A stretch of 64,000 nucleotides of DNA, taken from NCBI GenBank assembly GCA_042140185.1, contig CP159477.1, forward strand, positions 1,240,001 to 1,304,000, written 5' to 3'. Below are positions 54,263-63,210 of this stretch, piece after piece. The first letter of the stretch is position 1, and every line of letters starts with the position of its first letter. The notes below the pieces were generated by a model. That model was given only the letters and a program-made list of their open reading frames with translations, had not been told where the DNA came from and did not search any database. The position numbers and the translations under genes were made by a program. Origin of the DNA: JANSXG01 sp024743075. GTDB taxonomy: Bacteria; Planctomycetota; Phycisphaerae; Phycisphaerales; UBA1924.

Positions 54263-55250
54263 TCAGAGCGACAGCAGTTCGAGCTGGTGTTCGAGCGTGT
54301 CCAGCGCCGCGGCGAGGTAGGTCGGGTGGCCTTCCCGGTCGAGAAACGCGGGCACGCACGACGCCAGCAAGATCCGGCGGATGCAGGCGAGCTGCGTGTA
54401 ATCGTCCGTCGGCAGACCCGCGTCTTTTCGGGCTCTTGCGATCAACGACACCGGTTTCACCTTCTTCATGACATCGCGGTTCGCCCAGTATTGGCGCTCG
54501 AGATACACCGCGTCCTCGATCCAATGCCCGCAACGGACGCCCGCGAAGTCGAACAGAATTGCTTCGGGTGCCGCGTCATCAGGGGTTCGTCACGCCAAGG
54601 CGAGTCAGCCGACCTGAGCATGAGGTTGGCGAGGTGCAGGTCGCCGTGACACCAGGCGTTCACGGGTCTCGTGTGCCATTTGATGAGCAGGCGGTCGAGC
54701 ACGCGCTGGACCTGGTGGATCGTGTTGGACCACCGCTGGGCGTCGGGAATCGCGTTGACTTTGGCCGACTCGCGGGCCTTGCTGATCAGGTCGGGCCAGT
54801 CTGCCGTCGTCTCGTGCTCTTGGAGCGGCCAACACCGCTCGGCACAGCGGTAAAACCGCGCAAGCGCGCTGCGCACAGACGGAAGGTGTGTTTCGACGGG
54901 TCCGACTTCAGCGGCTCACCGTGCATCCGCTCCATGACGACCCATGCCATGTCGAAGGATCCGAGTTCGGTGCCGTGGTACGCGATCCGAGGCGTCGGTG
55001 CGGCCACTGCTCCCAAACCGACCAGCACACGATATTCGCGGGGGCCGATGGGAAACTTGATCACGACATCGCGCGGGACTTCGCTCGGTGATCGGCCGTC
55101 CAGCGTGCCGTACGCCGTCGCTGCACCGCCTCGTTGCCAGTCGGTCCGGAACCATCGAACATCGCGAAGGCGATTCTCGCAGGCCTCGTTGAGCTGCGGG
55201 AGCAGCGCTGGGCCGAGGGAGCTTCCGGGTTTCTGTGGCTCCTCGGTCAA
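54263..55250 (-). pseudogene. APH-family kinase, two frameshifts
   Basis: An aminoglycoside phosphotransferase-type small-molecule kinase split over three frames. It starts at TTG 55250 with AAGGAGG upstream. The first part (VVIKFPIGPREYRVLVGLGAV, MAWVVMERMHGEP) is the N-lobe. One missing base near 54880 leads to ALARFYRCAERCWPLQ and the catalytic loop WCHGDLHLANLML. A second missing base near 54588 leads to EAILFDFAGVRCGHWIEDAV, the metal-binding D-F-A block, and the C-terminal lobe. The corrected length is about 329. The family includes choline, homoserine and antibiotic kinases; the substrate is unknown. It may be a true pseudogene or an intact gene damaged by sequencing errors. Confidence 0.78.
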
Positions 55251-55368
55251 CCGGCGTGCCTCCTTCCGAAACGGCCTCTACAAAGTAGCAGACGGTCCGG
55301 GGGGAGTCGAACAAATTCCCCTGCGCGACCGCCTGATTCGTTGCATCGGGTGCTAGTCTTTGCCTCTC

Positions 55369-56298
55369 ATGCCGAGCCCGAAGTACGACATCCTCGCCCT
55401 CGATCTTGACGGAACGCTGCTTGGACCGGACGGCGCCGTTTCGCAGGCCAACATCGATGCCGTGGACAAGGCCCGACGGGCGGGTATCGAGGTGGTGCTC
55501 TGCACCGGTCGGGGGTATCGCGAATCCGGCGAAGCCATCGACGCGATCCGTGCCGATCGTATCGCGGCCGGTCGATCGATCGCTCCCGTCGTCGTCTCGG
55601 GTGGTGCGATGATCGTAGACGCCAGTCGTGATCGGACAATGCACCGCTGGCCGTTGGGAGAGTCTCTCGCGAGCGAACTCTGCGAACTGTTCGCCGAGAT
55701 GGGACGCGCGCCCCTTCTACTGAAGGACTTTGACGCGGCGGGATTCGACTATCTGGTGATCAACTCCGGCCCGGTCGAGCCGCCGACGCAGTGGTGGTTT
55801 GAGCACATGCCCGTTGAGGTCCGGTTCGTGTCCTCTCTGGCGGAGGACGAGCATCCAGAGCATACGGTACGGGTCGGCTTCGCCGCCGGAACCGACACGA
55901 TGTGCCAGATGTCCGACGCAGTGCGGGAACGCTTCGGTCGTCGTGCCGTGATTCACGCGTTCGCCGCCGTATCGAGCGTCGAGGACCGCGTCGGTCCCGA
56001 CGGGCGTCCGCTTGTGGGAAAGGACGAGAACATCCACCTGCTCGAGGTCTTCGACGCGCAGGTGAGCAAGTGGACGGCGATTCACCGTTTGGCGCTTGAG
56101 CAGGGCATCCCGAGAGCCCGTGTTGCGGCGATCGGTGACGAGATCAACGACCTTGCGATGATCGAGGGGGCCGGTCTGGGCATCGCGATGGGGAACGCCA
56201 TCCCGCAGGTTGCGAAAGCGGCGCAGCGCCAGACCCTGCACCACGCCGACGATGGCGTCGCCCACGCGATCGAGCGGATATTGACTGGGGAGTGGTAG
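55369..56298 (+). CDS. HAD-family phosphatase (Cof type)
   Basis: A 309-residue HAD hydrolase of the Cof/YbiV class (cap type C2B), which dephosphorylates sugar phosphates or nucleotides. Motif I is LALDLDGTLLG, motif II PVVVSGGAM, motif III Lys in VSKWTAIHRLAL, and motif IV AAIGDEINDLAMIEGAGLGIAMGNA. ATG 55369 is preferred over a TTG three codons earlier. It is cytosolic with no signal peptide. It begins a rightward run with the pilin-like gene 4 nt downstream and then rsmA, probably one transcript. The specific substrate cannot be told from sequence. Confidence 0.92.
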   Translation: MPSPKYDILALDLDGTLLGPDGAVSQANIDAVDKARRAGIEVVLCTGRGYRESGEAIDAIRADRIAAGRSIAPVVVSGGAMIVDASRDRTMHRWPLGESLASELCELFAEMGRAPLLLKDFDAAGFDYLVINSGPVEPPTQWWFEHMPVEVRFVSSLAEDEHPEHTVRVGFAAGTDTMCQMSDAVRERFGRRAVIHAFAAVSSVEDRVGPDGRPLVGKDENIHLLEVFDAQVSKWTAIHRLALEQGIPRARVAAIGDEINDLAMIEGAGLGIAMGNAIPQVAKAAQRQTLHHADDGVAHAIERILTGEW

Positions 56299-56302
56299 CA
56301 TC

Positions 56303-56836
56303 GTGCAACGGATGAAGCCGGAAGACCCTCATGATCAGACCGAGCGTCCCGAAGTACCCCTCGGAGTCGCGATCGACGACCGTCCCGATAAGGCGCGGAA
56401 GCCGGGGGCCGCCAACGACGCGGACGACCGTCGTCGCGCGCTGATGATCATCGGTGGAATCCTTGCTGGTGTGCTGCTCGTTGTCATTCTGGGGAACACA
56501 GTCCTCAGGCCTTTCATCGTGGCGCAACACGAGAGCATGCTCATTGGTGTAACTGAGCGTCAGATCGACGATCTGGCCGATCTCGCCGCGGAGTACCAAC
56601 GCGAAGCCGGAGTTGCTCCCTCGGGCTACGCCGATCTCGCATCGCTGGAGCGACTCGAGACTTCGCAGGGCAAAGACCAGTGGGGGACGGGGTTCGTGTT
56701 TGACTCCCGCACCGATCCCGGCGGGGCGAGGATCCTCAGCGTTCGCAGCGCTGGCCCCGATACCGAGTTTGGTACGGAGGACGACATTGTGGCCGAACGG
56801 ACCGTAATCGTTGCTGACGGCGCGGAGAACAACTAG
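56303..56836 (+). CDS. Single-pass pilin-like (GspG-type) protein
   Basis: A 177-residue protein starting at GTG 56303. A charged N-terminus of about 45 residues precedes one hydrophobic helix (ALMIIGGILAGVLLVVILG), and the outer domain ends SAGPDTEFGTEDDIVAE, the calcium-loop pattern of type II secretion major pseudopilins. No prepilin peptidase site is present. QREAGVAPSGYADLASLERL resembles the pseudopilin core. It shares the end motif and architecture with the protein at 26011-26430. It lies 2 nt before rsmA, an odd partner, so the link may only be transcriptional. Confidence 0.78.
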   Translation: MQRMKPEDPHDQTERPEVPLGVAIDDRPDKARKPGAANDADDRRRALMIIGGILAGVLLVVILGNTVLRPFIVAQHESMLIGVTERQIDDLADLAAEYQREAGVAPSGYADLASLERLETSQGKDQWGTGFVFDSRTDPGGARILSVRSAGPDTEFGTEDDIVAERTVIVADGAENN

Positions 56837-56838
56837 CC

Positions 56839-57672
56839 GTGCAAACGCTCGCTGAGATCCGATCACTGCTTGAAGCGCACGGTCTCACCCCGAAAAAGTC
56901 GCTGGGTCAGAATTTCCTGATCGACCAGAACCTGATCAGCAATCTTGTGCGAGCATCGGGAGTCGCGACCGGTGACTTGGTTCTGGAGATCGGCCCTGGG
57001 ACCGGAACGCTCACCGAGGAACTGCTCGAAGCGGGCGCTGAAGTGGTCGCCTGCGAACTCGACGATGGCCTCGTCGGCCTGCTCCGAGACCGGTTCGCCG
57101 GAGCGTTGGAACACGGGCGGCTCCGCCTGATCCACGGCGACTGCCTGGAACGGAAGTCCATGCTGAACGCCGATCTCCGAGAGGCGCTCGGAGGGCGTGC
57201 GTTCCGGCTGGTTGCGAACCTGCCGTACGGCGCATCGAGCCCGCTCATGATTCACATGGCGCGCGATCGGCATTGCCTCGGACAGTTCGTAACGGTGCAG
57301 CGTGAGGTCGCCGAGCGGGTAAGAGCGGTTCCGGGAACGCGGGACTACAGCGAGCTCAGCGTGCTCGTGCAGGCCTGTGCCGTGCCGGAGAGGATCGCAA
57401 CGCTGCCCGGACAGTGCTTCTGGCCCCGGCCAAAAGTGGTGAGCGAGATGCTCGCGATCCGCCCGCGTCCCGAAGCCCAGCGCCCGAGCGAGGAGGAGTA
57501 CGAGGCGTTGGCTATGCTCTGTCGCACGCTCTTTACGCAGCGCCGGAAGCAGATCGGCGCGGTTCTCGGGCGGGACCGAGCGTTCCCGGATGGGATCGAG
57601 GCGCACTTGCGCCCGGAGCAACTCGCAGTCGCGGATCTCGTCCGGCTCGCGAACTGGCAGAACGAGAGGTAG
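56839..57672 (+). CDS. rsmA: 16S rRNA dimethyladenosine transferase
   Basis: RsmA (KsgA) dimethylates two adjacent adenines in helix 45 of 16S rRNA during 30S assembly. The 277-residue length is normal. Motifs: the opening KKSLGQNFLIDQNLI, the SAM motif VLEIGPGTGTLTEELLE, and the catalytic NLPYGASSPL, followed by VQREVAERVRAVPGTRDYSELSV. It starts at GTG 56839, directly after the pilin-like gene. The neighbour mtnP follows 33 nt later. The identity is secure. Confidence 0.96.
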   Translation: MQTLAEIRSLLEAHGLTPKKSLGQNFLIDQNLISNLVRASGVATGDLVLEIGPGTGTLTEELLEAGAEVVACELDDGLVGLLRDRFAGALEHGRLRLIHGDCLERKSMLNADLREALGGRAFRLVANLPYGASSPLMIHMARDRHCLGQFVTVQREVAERVRAVPGTRDYSELSVLVQACAVPERIATLPGQCFWPRPKVVSEMLAIRPRPEAQRPSEEEYEALAMLCRTLFTQRRKQIGAVLGRDRAFPDGIEAHLRPEQLAVADLVRLANWQNER

Positions 57673-57705
57673 CCCGAGATCCGGGCTGTCCGTTAGGATT
57701 CGGTC

Positions 57706-58620
57706 ATGAAAATCGGCATCATCGGCGGGACGGGCATCGGCGAGCGACTCATGAATCGCATGGAGCCGGAGGGCATTTCGTGCCATCGCCCGGATACGCC
57801 GTTTGGCTGGCCTTCGGCGGAGATCGTCGAGGGCACGGTCCGGACCGTTGGCGGTAACGAAGTGAGCGTGCTCTTGCTCAACCGCCACGGCGTCGGGCAC
57901 AAGATCCCGCCGCACCGTCTTCCGTACCGGGCAAACATCTTTGCTTTGAAGGAGATCGGCGCAACTCATCTGATCTCGACCGGCGCGACGGGCTCGCTGC
58001 GTGAGGACATCAAACCCGGAGATCTGGTCCTCTGCGATCAGGTGATCGATCGCACCGCGACTCGCGCCCGCACATTCTTCGATGACGCGGCGGTGCATGT
58101 GGAATTCGCGGATCCGTTCTGCCCCGTCATGCGGAAATGGCTGCTGGATTCGGCGACCGGACTCGAAACGGCTCTGCACGAACGCGGCACGTATGTCTGC
58201 ATTGAGGGACCGAGTTTTTCAACGCGGGCCGAGTCGCACATGCATCGCACGATGGGTGGCGATCTTGTCGGGATGACCGCCATGCCCGAGGCGCGGCTGG
58301 CCCGCGAGGCGGAGTTGCCGCTGGCGCTGATCGGCTTGCCCACCGACTATGACTGCTGGCGGACCGGCGACCCGGCCCAGGGCGATTCGTCTTCGCTGAT
58401 CGAGGAGATCATGGCGAACCTTGAGCAGGCCTCAGAGGCCGCCTTCGGACTTATCGAGGCAGCTCTCAGCCGGGCCGATGAACTCGAGGGCGTCGAGTGC
58501 CCCGCTCACGATGCCCTGCGGCTGGCGATCTGGACCGACAAGGACAAGATCCGGGGCGGCGAGATCGACCGGCTGGCTCCGTGTTGGGGCAAATACTTCG
58601 AATCGGCCTCGATCGTCTGA
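57706..58620 (+). CDS. mtnP: S-methyl-5'-thioadenosine phosphorylase
   Basis: MtnP phosphorolyses methylthioadenosine to adenine and 5-methylthioribose 1-phosphate, salvaging a product of polyamine or homoserine lactone synthesis. The 304-residue trimeric-type phosphorylase shows IGIIGGTGIGERLMNRM, RHGVGHKIPPHRLPYRANIFAL, ISTGATGSLREDIKPGDLVL, YVCIEGPSFSTRAESHMHR and GMTAMPEARLAREAELPLAL, with a DYDCW substrate-site end. These fit the MTA type rather than purine nucleoside phosphorylase. The rest of the methionine salvage pathway is not in the window. Confidence 0.92.
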   Translation: MKIGIIGGTGIGERLMNRMEPEGISCHRPDTPFGWPSAEIVEGTVRTVGGNEVSVLLLNRHGVGHKIPPHRLPYRANIFALKEIGATHLISTGATGSLREDIKPGDLVLCDQVIDRTATRARTFFDDAAVHVEFADPFCPVMRKWLLDSATGLETALHERGTYVCIEGPSFSTRAESHMHRTMGGDLVGMTAMPEARLAREAELPLALIGLPTDYDCWRTGDPAQGDSSSLIEEIMANLEQASEAAFGLIEAALSRADELEGVECPAHDALRLAIWTDKDKIRGGEIDRLAPCWGKYFESASIV

Positions 58621-58701
58621 ATCCTCCCAGAATTCGCTTGGCAATTGGCGATGAATACGTAGCATGTGAATTCCGCTTTGATGCGGGATCGGAGGAGTGC
58701 T

Positions 58702-60042
58702 ATGTCGCTGTTCAGTCGTTTTGCCGTCGCCCTCGGTGTCCTCGTAGCGCTATCGAGCATGGTCCTCCCGGCACGGGCGGGCGAATGTGACCCCCAGTGG
58801 AGCACATTGACCGAGTCACCGGACGGTTGGGTGTTCACCTCGCTGGTCTTCGATGACGGGAACGGCGAATCGCTGTTCGTGGGGGGCATCTTCGCGAACA
58901 TCGGCGAACTGCCGGCGCTGAACGTAGCACGCTGGGATGGCGAGACGTGGCACGCGCTGGGAGAGGGTTTGAACGGCGAGGTGACCGCTCTCGGTGTCTT
59001 CGACGATGGGGGCGGCGATGCCCTGTTTGTGGGTGGTTCTTTCACGATGAGCGGCGACACAGAACTCCAGCACATCGCCAAGTGGGATGGCAGCAACTGG
59101 CAGCCACTCGGGCAAGGACTGAACGGCACCGTCCGTGGGTTTGGTACGTACAACGATGGTGGCACGCCGCTCCTTCTCGTCGGTGGCAATTTCACCCAGG
59201 CCGGGGGCGAGCAGGCGTTGTCGCTGGCTGCGTGGGACGGTGCGCAGTGGCAGGCGTTTGGCCCCGGGTTCAACGGTGCGCCGCGTACGTTCGTGACGTT
59301 CGACGACGGTACCGGCGAGGCGTTCTACATCGGCGGAGACTTCACCACGGTCGGCGGCGTTGAGATCAAACGGCTCGTTCGGTGGGACGGCACGAACTGG
59401 GAGCGCGTGGAATTCGACGACGAGTACGGTTTCAACAGCCGCATCGAGAAGATAATCGTCCACGACGATGGTAACGGTGAGGCGATGTTCATAGCCGGAC
59501 AGTTCACGATCGCTTTCGGCTTCCCGGGAAAGCGGATCGTGCGCTGGGATGGGGCGTCACTCGAAGAAGTCGGCGGCGGGACCAACCAACGCATTCGCGC
59601 GATGACACTGTTCGACAGCGGGGAAGGCCCGCAGATCCACATCGCGGGTGATTTCGAGATCGCCGGTGGATTGGCGATGTGGTTTGCTGGCCGGTGGGAC
59701 GGAACAATCTGGCGGGACCTTGACTTCGGAACCGACGACGATATCTGGACGCTCACGCCGTGGGTCCGCGGCGGCAGCCCCGCGCTATTCGCGGGCGGCA
59801 TGTTCACCGAGGCCGGCGGCGAGCCCGCCGACTATCTGGCGACATGGGGCGGGTGCATCGGCGAGCCGAATCCGTGCCCGGCTGATGTCAGCGGTGATGG
59901 GACAATCAGCCTTCCTGATCTCAACCTCGTCCTCAGCAACTTCGGGCTGGCGACAACTGCCGGTGACACGAACGATGACGGGCTGGTGAATCTGATCGAT
60001 CTGAACGCTGTGCTGTCGCAGTTCGGGCAGGCCTGCCCCTGA
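58702..60042 (+). CDS. Secreted repeat protein with dockerin-like C-terminus
   Basis: A 446-residue secreted protein. ATG 58702 follows GGAGGAG; residues to about 38 are a signal peptide (ALGVLVALSSMVLPARAG). The middle holds six or seven copies of a roughly 45-residue repeat of the form LFVGGxFxxxGG...A.WDGxxWxxLGxGxNG, probably a beta propeller. The last 65 residues, CPADVSGDGTISLPDLNLVL and GDTNDDGLVNLIDLNAVLSQ, are two calcium-binding dockerin-like loops, the form common in Phycisphaerae secreted proteins, thought to anchor them at the surface. No cohesin gene was seen here. The ligand of the propeller is unknown. Confidence 0.9.
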   Translation: MSLFSRFAVALGVLVALSSMVLPARAGECDPQWSTLTESPDGWVFTSLVFDDGNGESLFVGGIFANIGELPALNVARWDGETWHALGEGLNGEVTALGVFDDGGGDALFVGGSFTMSGDTELQHIAKWDGSNWQPLGQGLNGTVRGFGTYNDGGTPLLLVGGNFTQAGGEQALSLAAWDGAQWQAFGPGFNGAPRTFVTFDDGTGEAFYIGGDFTTVGGVEIKRLVRWDGTNWERVEFDDEYGFNSRIEKIIVHDDGNGEAMFIAGQFTIAFGFPGKRIVRWDGASLEEVGGGTNQRIRAMTLFDSGEGPQIHIAGDFEIAGGLAMWFAGRWDGTIWRDLDFGTDDDIWTLTPWVRGGSPALFAGGMFTEAGGEPADYLATWGGCIGEPNPCPADVSGDGTISLPDLNLVLSNFGLATTAGDTNDDGLVNLIDLNAVLSQFGQACP

Positions 60043-60051
60043 CGCGACGAT

Positions 60052-60975
60052 TCACTCGTCGCCGCGCGGGTCGCAACCACGATACGCGTTGATCACAGCG
60101 CGTTCACCGTCGGGGCCCGCACCAGCGTTCCCGTGTTCCATCCCGATGATTCCCTCGAATCCGCGGCTGTGCAGTTCGGCGAAGATCCGTTTGTAATTGA
60201 TCTCGCCGGTTGTCGGCTCCCGACGGCCGGGGTTGTCGCCGACCTGGAAGTACGCGATCTCGTCCCACGATCGCCGGATGTTGTCGAGGAGGTTCCCCTC
60301 GGTGGCCTGCTGGTGGTAGACATCGCACAGAATCTTGCAAGATGTGCTGTCCACACCTCGACAGATCTCGTACGCATGGCCCATCTCGGCAAGCAGCATG
60401 TTCGGATGATCGCGCGGGTTGAGTGGTTCGAGAACCATGACGAGGCCGTGCGGCTCGAGGATGTCGCAGGCGCGGCGGAGGGCGTCGATCGCGTATGCGG
60501 TCTGGTAGCCGAGAGGGAGCCGAGCTTCGCGCGTTCCGAGCACCACCGTCATCCATGTGGCATTCACCCGTTTGGCGACATCGACCGCGTTTCGAGTCTC
60601 AGAGAGGAACCTTTCGAGGTCGTCCGCGTTGCCGCGTGAGAAGTGCGGGCCCCATGCCGTGCCGGGGTTCAGGACAAATACTCCCATGGTGATGCCCAGG
60701 CGCTCCATGGCCTTCGCGAGCCGCACCTGATCTTCGGCCGCCCGGCCGGCCATGCCGTTGTCTTCCCAAGCCCTAAAGCCCTCAGACGCCGCGAACTCCA
60801 GTTGTGCGACCGGATCATCACCCGCAAGATGGCGGAACATGCCGAAGTGTGGTGCGTAGTGAAGGGTGAACGAGCGGCCTGACTCGCGTTGACGCGAACC
60901 CTCGCCGCTGAGGGCGGGGGCCATCGCCGCGAGGCTCGCTGCTCCGGCCGATGCCATGAACATACGACGGTCCAT
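60052..60975 (-). CDS. Hydroxypyruvate isomerase-like TIM-barrel protein, exported
   Basis: A 307-residue protein of the AP-endonuclease-2-like sugar isomerase family. The leader MDRRMFMASAGAASLAAM has the RRxFM twin-arginine form. The barrel shows FGMFRHLAGDDPVAQLEFAA, VMVLEPLNPRDHPNMLL, KILCDVYHQQATEGNLLDNI and QVGDNPGRREPTTGEINYKR, the metal-binding Glu/Asp/His/Glu set of hydroxypyruvate isomerase relatives. A periplasmic sugar isomerase or epimerase role is likely, given the leader. It is the last gene of the leftward sugar cluster. Confidence 0.85.
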   Translation of the reverse strand: MDRRMFMASAGAASLAAMAPALSGEGSRQRESGRSFTLHYAPHFGMFRHLAGDDPVAQLEFAASEGFRAWEDNGMAGRAAEDQVRLAKAMERLGITMGVFVLNPGTAWGPHFSRGNADDLERFLSETRNAVDVAKRVNATWMTVVLGTREARLPLGYQTAYAIDALRRACDILEPHGLVMVLEPLNPRDHPNMLLAEMGHAYEICRGVDSTSCKILCDVYHQQATEGNLLDNIRRSWDEIAYFQVGDNPGRREPTTGEINYKRIFAELHSRGFEGIIGMEHGNAGAGPDGERAVINAYRGCDPRGDE

Positions 60976-60998
60976 TGGGTTGATTCCTTCTCGCGAGG

Positions 60999-62273
60999 TC
61001 AGATGAGGGGAGTGCGTCCCGGGACGGGCACTTCCGGCGTGGGTCGATCGCCGAAGGCAAACTCGGCCGGCACGATATCGAGTTGCGAGGACATGGCCTG
61101 ATCCCACGTCACCGCCTTGCCGGTGTAAGCGCTGATGCGGCCCATTATGGCCGTGAGCGTGGACTCGGCGACCCGCTTCGCTTCGTTGAGGTATGGACCG
61201 TCGCCACGAACGGAGCGGATCAGATTGACGTGCTCGTGCACATACGGGTTTCCGTTGTTGCCGGTGAACCGCCAACGGGCTTTGCCATCGATCACCGCGA
61301 AACCGGGGCGCGTCGTGAGTGTGCCTTGGGTGCCGAAGACAGACTCTTCCACGCGACCGTCGGTCCCGTCCTGCTGTCGACAGAAACTCAGGCAGCGGCG
61401 GCCGCCGGCGTATTCGTACTCGACGGCGAAGTGATCGAAGATGTCGCCGTACTTCTCATCCGTCCGTACCTGACGACCACCCATGCCGTAGGCTCGCTCC
61501 GGCGGACCTCCCATCACCCAGTTGATCACGTCGAGGTTATGCACGTGCTGTTCGACGATATGGTCACCGGAGAGCCAGCAGAAATAGAGCCAGTTGCGAC
61601 ACTGCCACTCCATGTCGGTGTACTCGGGCTTGCGATCGTGCACCCACAGCCCGCCCTGATTCCACGCGCAACGCGCGGAATGGACATCGCCGATGCTGCC
61701 GTTTCGGATTTGCTCGATCGCCTGCAAGTAACTCGGTTCGTGACGGCGTTGCGTGCCTGTCACGACCGATAGGCGCTGTTGGTCAGCACGGCGCGATGCC
61801 TCGATCACCGCTCGAACGCCCGCCGGATCGACAGCGACCGGCTTCTCAAGGAAAACATGCTTTCTCGCGTCGATCGCGGCGCCGAAGTGAATCGGTCGGA
61901 AGCCGGGCGGGGTCGCGAGGATGACAAGGTCAACTTCGTCGAGCGCGAGCAGCTGCTTGTAGGCATCGAATCCGGTGAACCGGCGGTCCCCGACGTCGAC
62001 GCGTTCGGCCAGTTCATCCTCGTTCTTCAGCCAGCCGAGCGACCCGTTGAGTCGATCCTCGAAAAGATCGGCCATGGCGACGATCCGCGTGGATTCGTGC
62101 GCTTCGAGCGAGTTGATCGCCGCACCCGTGCCCCGTCCGCCGCAACCGATGACGCCGACGCGGATGGTTTCGTCGTTGGAGCGATGCCACGCCCCCCCGA
62201 ACGCTGGAAATGTTGCCGCGCCGACCCCGGTCACGGCGGCGGTCTTCATGAATTCGCGTCTGGTGATGCTCAT
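60999..62273 (-). CDS. Gfo/Idh/MocA family oxidoreductase, Tat-exported
   Basis: A 424-residue NAD(P)-dependent sugar oxidoreductase of the glucose-fructose oxidoreductase/inositol dehydrogenase type. The leader SITRREFMKTAAVTGVGAA is a twin-arginine signal, so the enzyme is folded with its cofactor before export. Rossmann motif: IRVGVIGCGGRGTGAAI; the catalytic Lys is in VFLEKPVAVD, and the second domain has HIVEQHVHNLDVINWVMG with the His/Asp pair. Such proteins often use tightly bound NAD for 3-keto sugar chemistry. It ends 23 nt before the TIM-barrel gene and starts 1 nt after the upstream isomerase gene. Confidence 0.93.
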   Translation of the reverse strand: MSITRREFMKTAAVTGVGAATFPAFGGAWHRSNDETIRVGVIGCGGRGTGAAINSLEAHESTRIVAMADLFEDRLNGSLGWLKNEDELAERVDVGDRRFTGFDAYKQLLALDEVDLVILATPPGFRPIHFGAAIDARKHVFLEKPVAVDPAGVRAVIEASRRADQQRLSVVTGTQRRHEPSYLQAIEQIRNGSIGDVHSARCAWNQGGLWVHDRKPEYTDMEWQCRNWLYFCWLSGDHIVEQHVHNLDVINWVMGGPPERAYGMGGRQVRTDEKYGDIFDHFAVEYEYAGGRRCLSFCRQQDGTDGRVEESVFGTQGTLTTRPGFAVIDGKARWRFTGNNGNPYVHEHVNLIRSVRGDGPYLNEAKRVAESTLTAIMGRISAYTGKAVTWDQAMSSQLDIVPAEFAFGDRPTPEVPVPGRTPLI

Positions 62274-62274
62274 G

Positions 62275-63210
62275 TCATCCTCCGTCTGTGCCGAACACGC
62301 CGCGCATACGGCGCGAGATGTCGGTTAGTCGTTCTGAATCGCCGCCGCCGACCTCGGCCGTCGCCCAGCCGGAATAGCCAATGGATTGCAGCGCTTCGCG
62401 CACTCGTTCCCAGCCGACGTCTCCCTCGCCGATCTCGACTCCGAATCCCTTCCAGAGGCCTTCATCGTCACGGCGTTTGCGGCTGAACTCCTTGACGTCG
62501 AGCTTCAGAATCCGCTCGCCGAGTGTTTTGATCCACTGCTCGGGCCAACCAAAGTTCACGACGTTTCCGATATCGAAATACCATCCGAACGTGCGTCGAT
62601 CGCGGCCGTCGTTCAGTTCATCGCAGTACCGCGCTGCTTCGAGCGGGCTGAGCAGGAAGTTATTCCAGACGTTCTCGAAGGCGATCTGCACGCCGAGTTC
62701 GTCCGCGAGGTCGGCAGACGCTCGCATGGCTTCCTGTGACAGGGTGTACGCCTGCGCGTACGCCATGGTCTGATTCACGACCGCGGGGACGACCAGCACG
62801 GTCGTGGCTTCGAACGCATGGCAGTCGCGGATCGCCCGCTGCAGTGCCACTCTCGCCTCATCGCGGACAGACTGATCGGGGTGATTGAACGGTTTGGACC
62901 AGTGGGTGGAGAGGACGACGCCGTGGACATCGAGGCCCGTCTCGCGCTGAGCATCAAGTACATCATCGGGATCATACGGCCCCGGGCTGTCGAGTTCGAC
63001 TCCGGCGAAACCGGCATCGCGCGCGATCTCAAACTTCTCGCGCAGAGTGGCGCCGCCTGTGATCATGCCGATCTTGAGGGCCATAGAAATCGGAGATGGT
63101 GGTTCTGGTCGTCTGCCGGCGCCGAAGGCAACCGTTCCCGGAATGCAAGCGGCGGTCGCGCCGAGCGCGACATGCCCGAGGAACTCGCGTCGAGATACTC
63201 CGGTGCTCAT
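62275..63210 (-). CDS. Sugar phosphate isomerase/epimerase-like protein, Tat-exported
   Basis: A 311-residue TIM-barrel protein of the xylose-isomerase-like/AP-endonuclease-2 class. The leader STGVSRREFLGHVALGATAA has the twin-arginine motif. Core blocks: FEIARDAGFAGVELDSPGPY, VQIAFENVWNNFLLSPLEAA, FGWYFDIGNVVNFGWPEQWI and ILKLDVKEFSRKRRDDEGLW, giving the metal ligands of the family. The start ATG 63210 overlaps the upstream oxidoreductase stop (ATGA). It probably works with the two Gfo/Idh enzymes on an exported or imported sugar; the substrate is unknown. Confidence 0.9.
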   Translation of the reverse strand: MSTGVSRREFLGHVALGATAACIPGTVAFGAGRRPEPPSPISMALKIGMITGGATLREKFEIARDAGFAGVELDSPGPYDPDDVLDAQRETGLDVHGVVLSTHWSKPFNHPDQSVRDEARVALQRAIRDCHAFEATTVLVVPAVVNQTMAYAQAYTLSQEAMRASADLADELGVQIAFENVWNNFLLSPLEAARYCDELNDGRDRRTFGWYFDIGNVVNFGWPEQWIKTLGERILKLDVKEFSRKRRDDEGLWKGFGVEIGEGDVGWERVREALQSIGYSGWATAEVGGGDSERLTDISRRMRGVFGTDGG

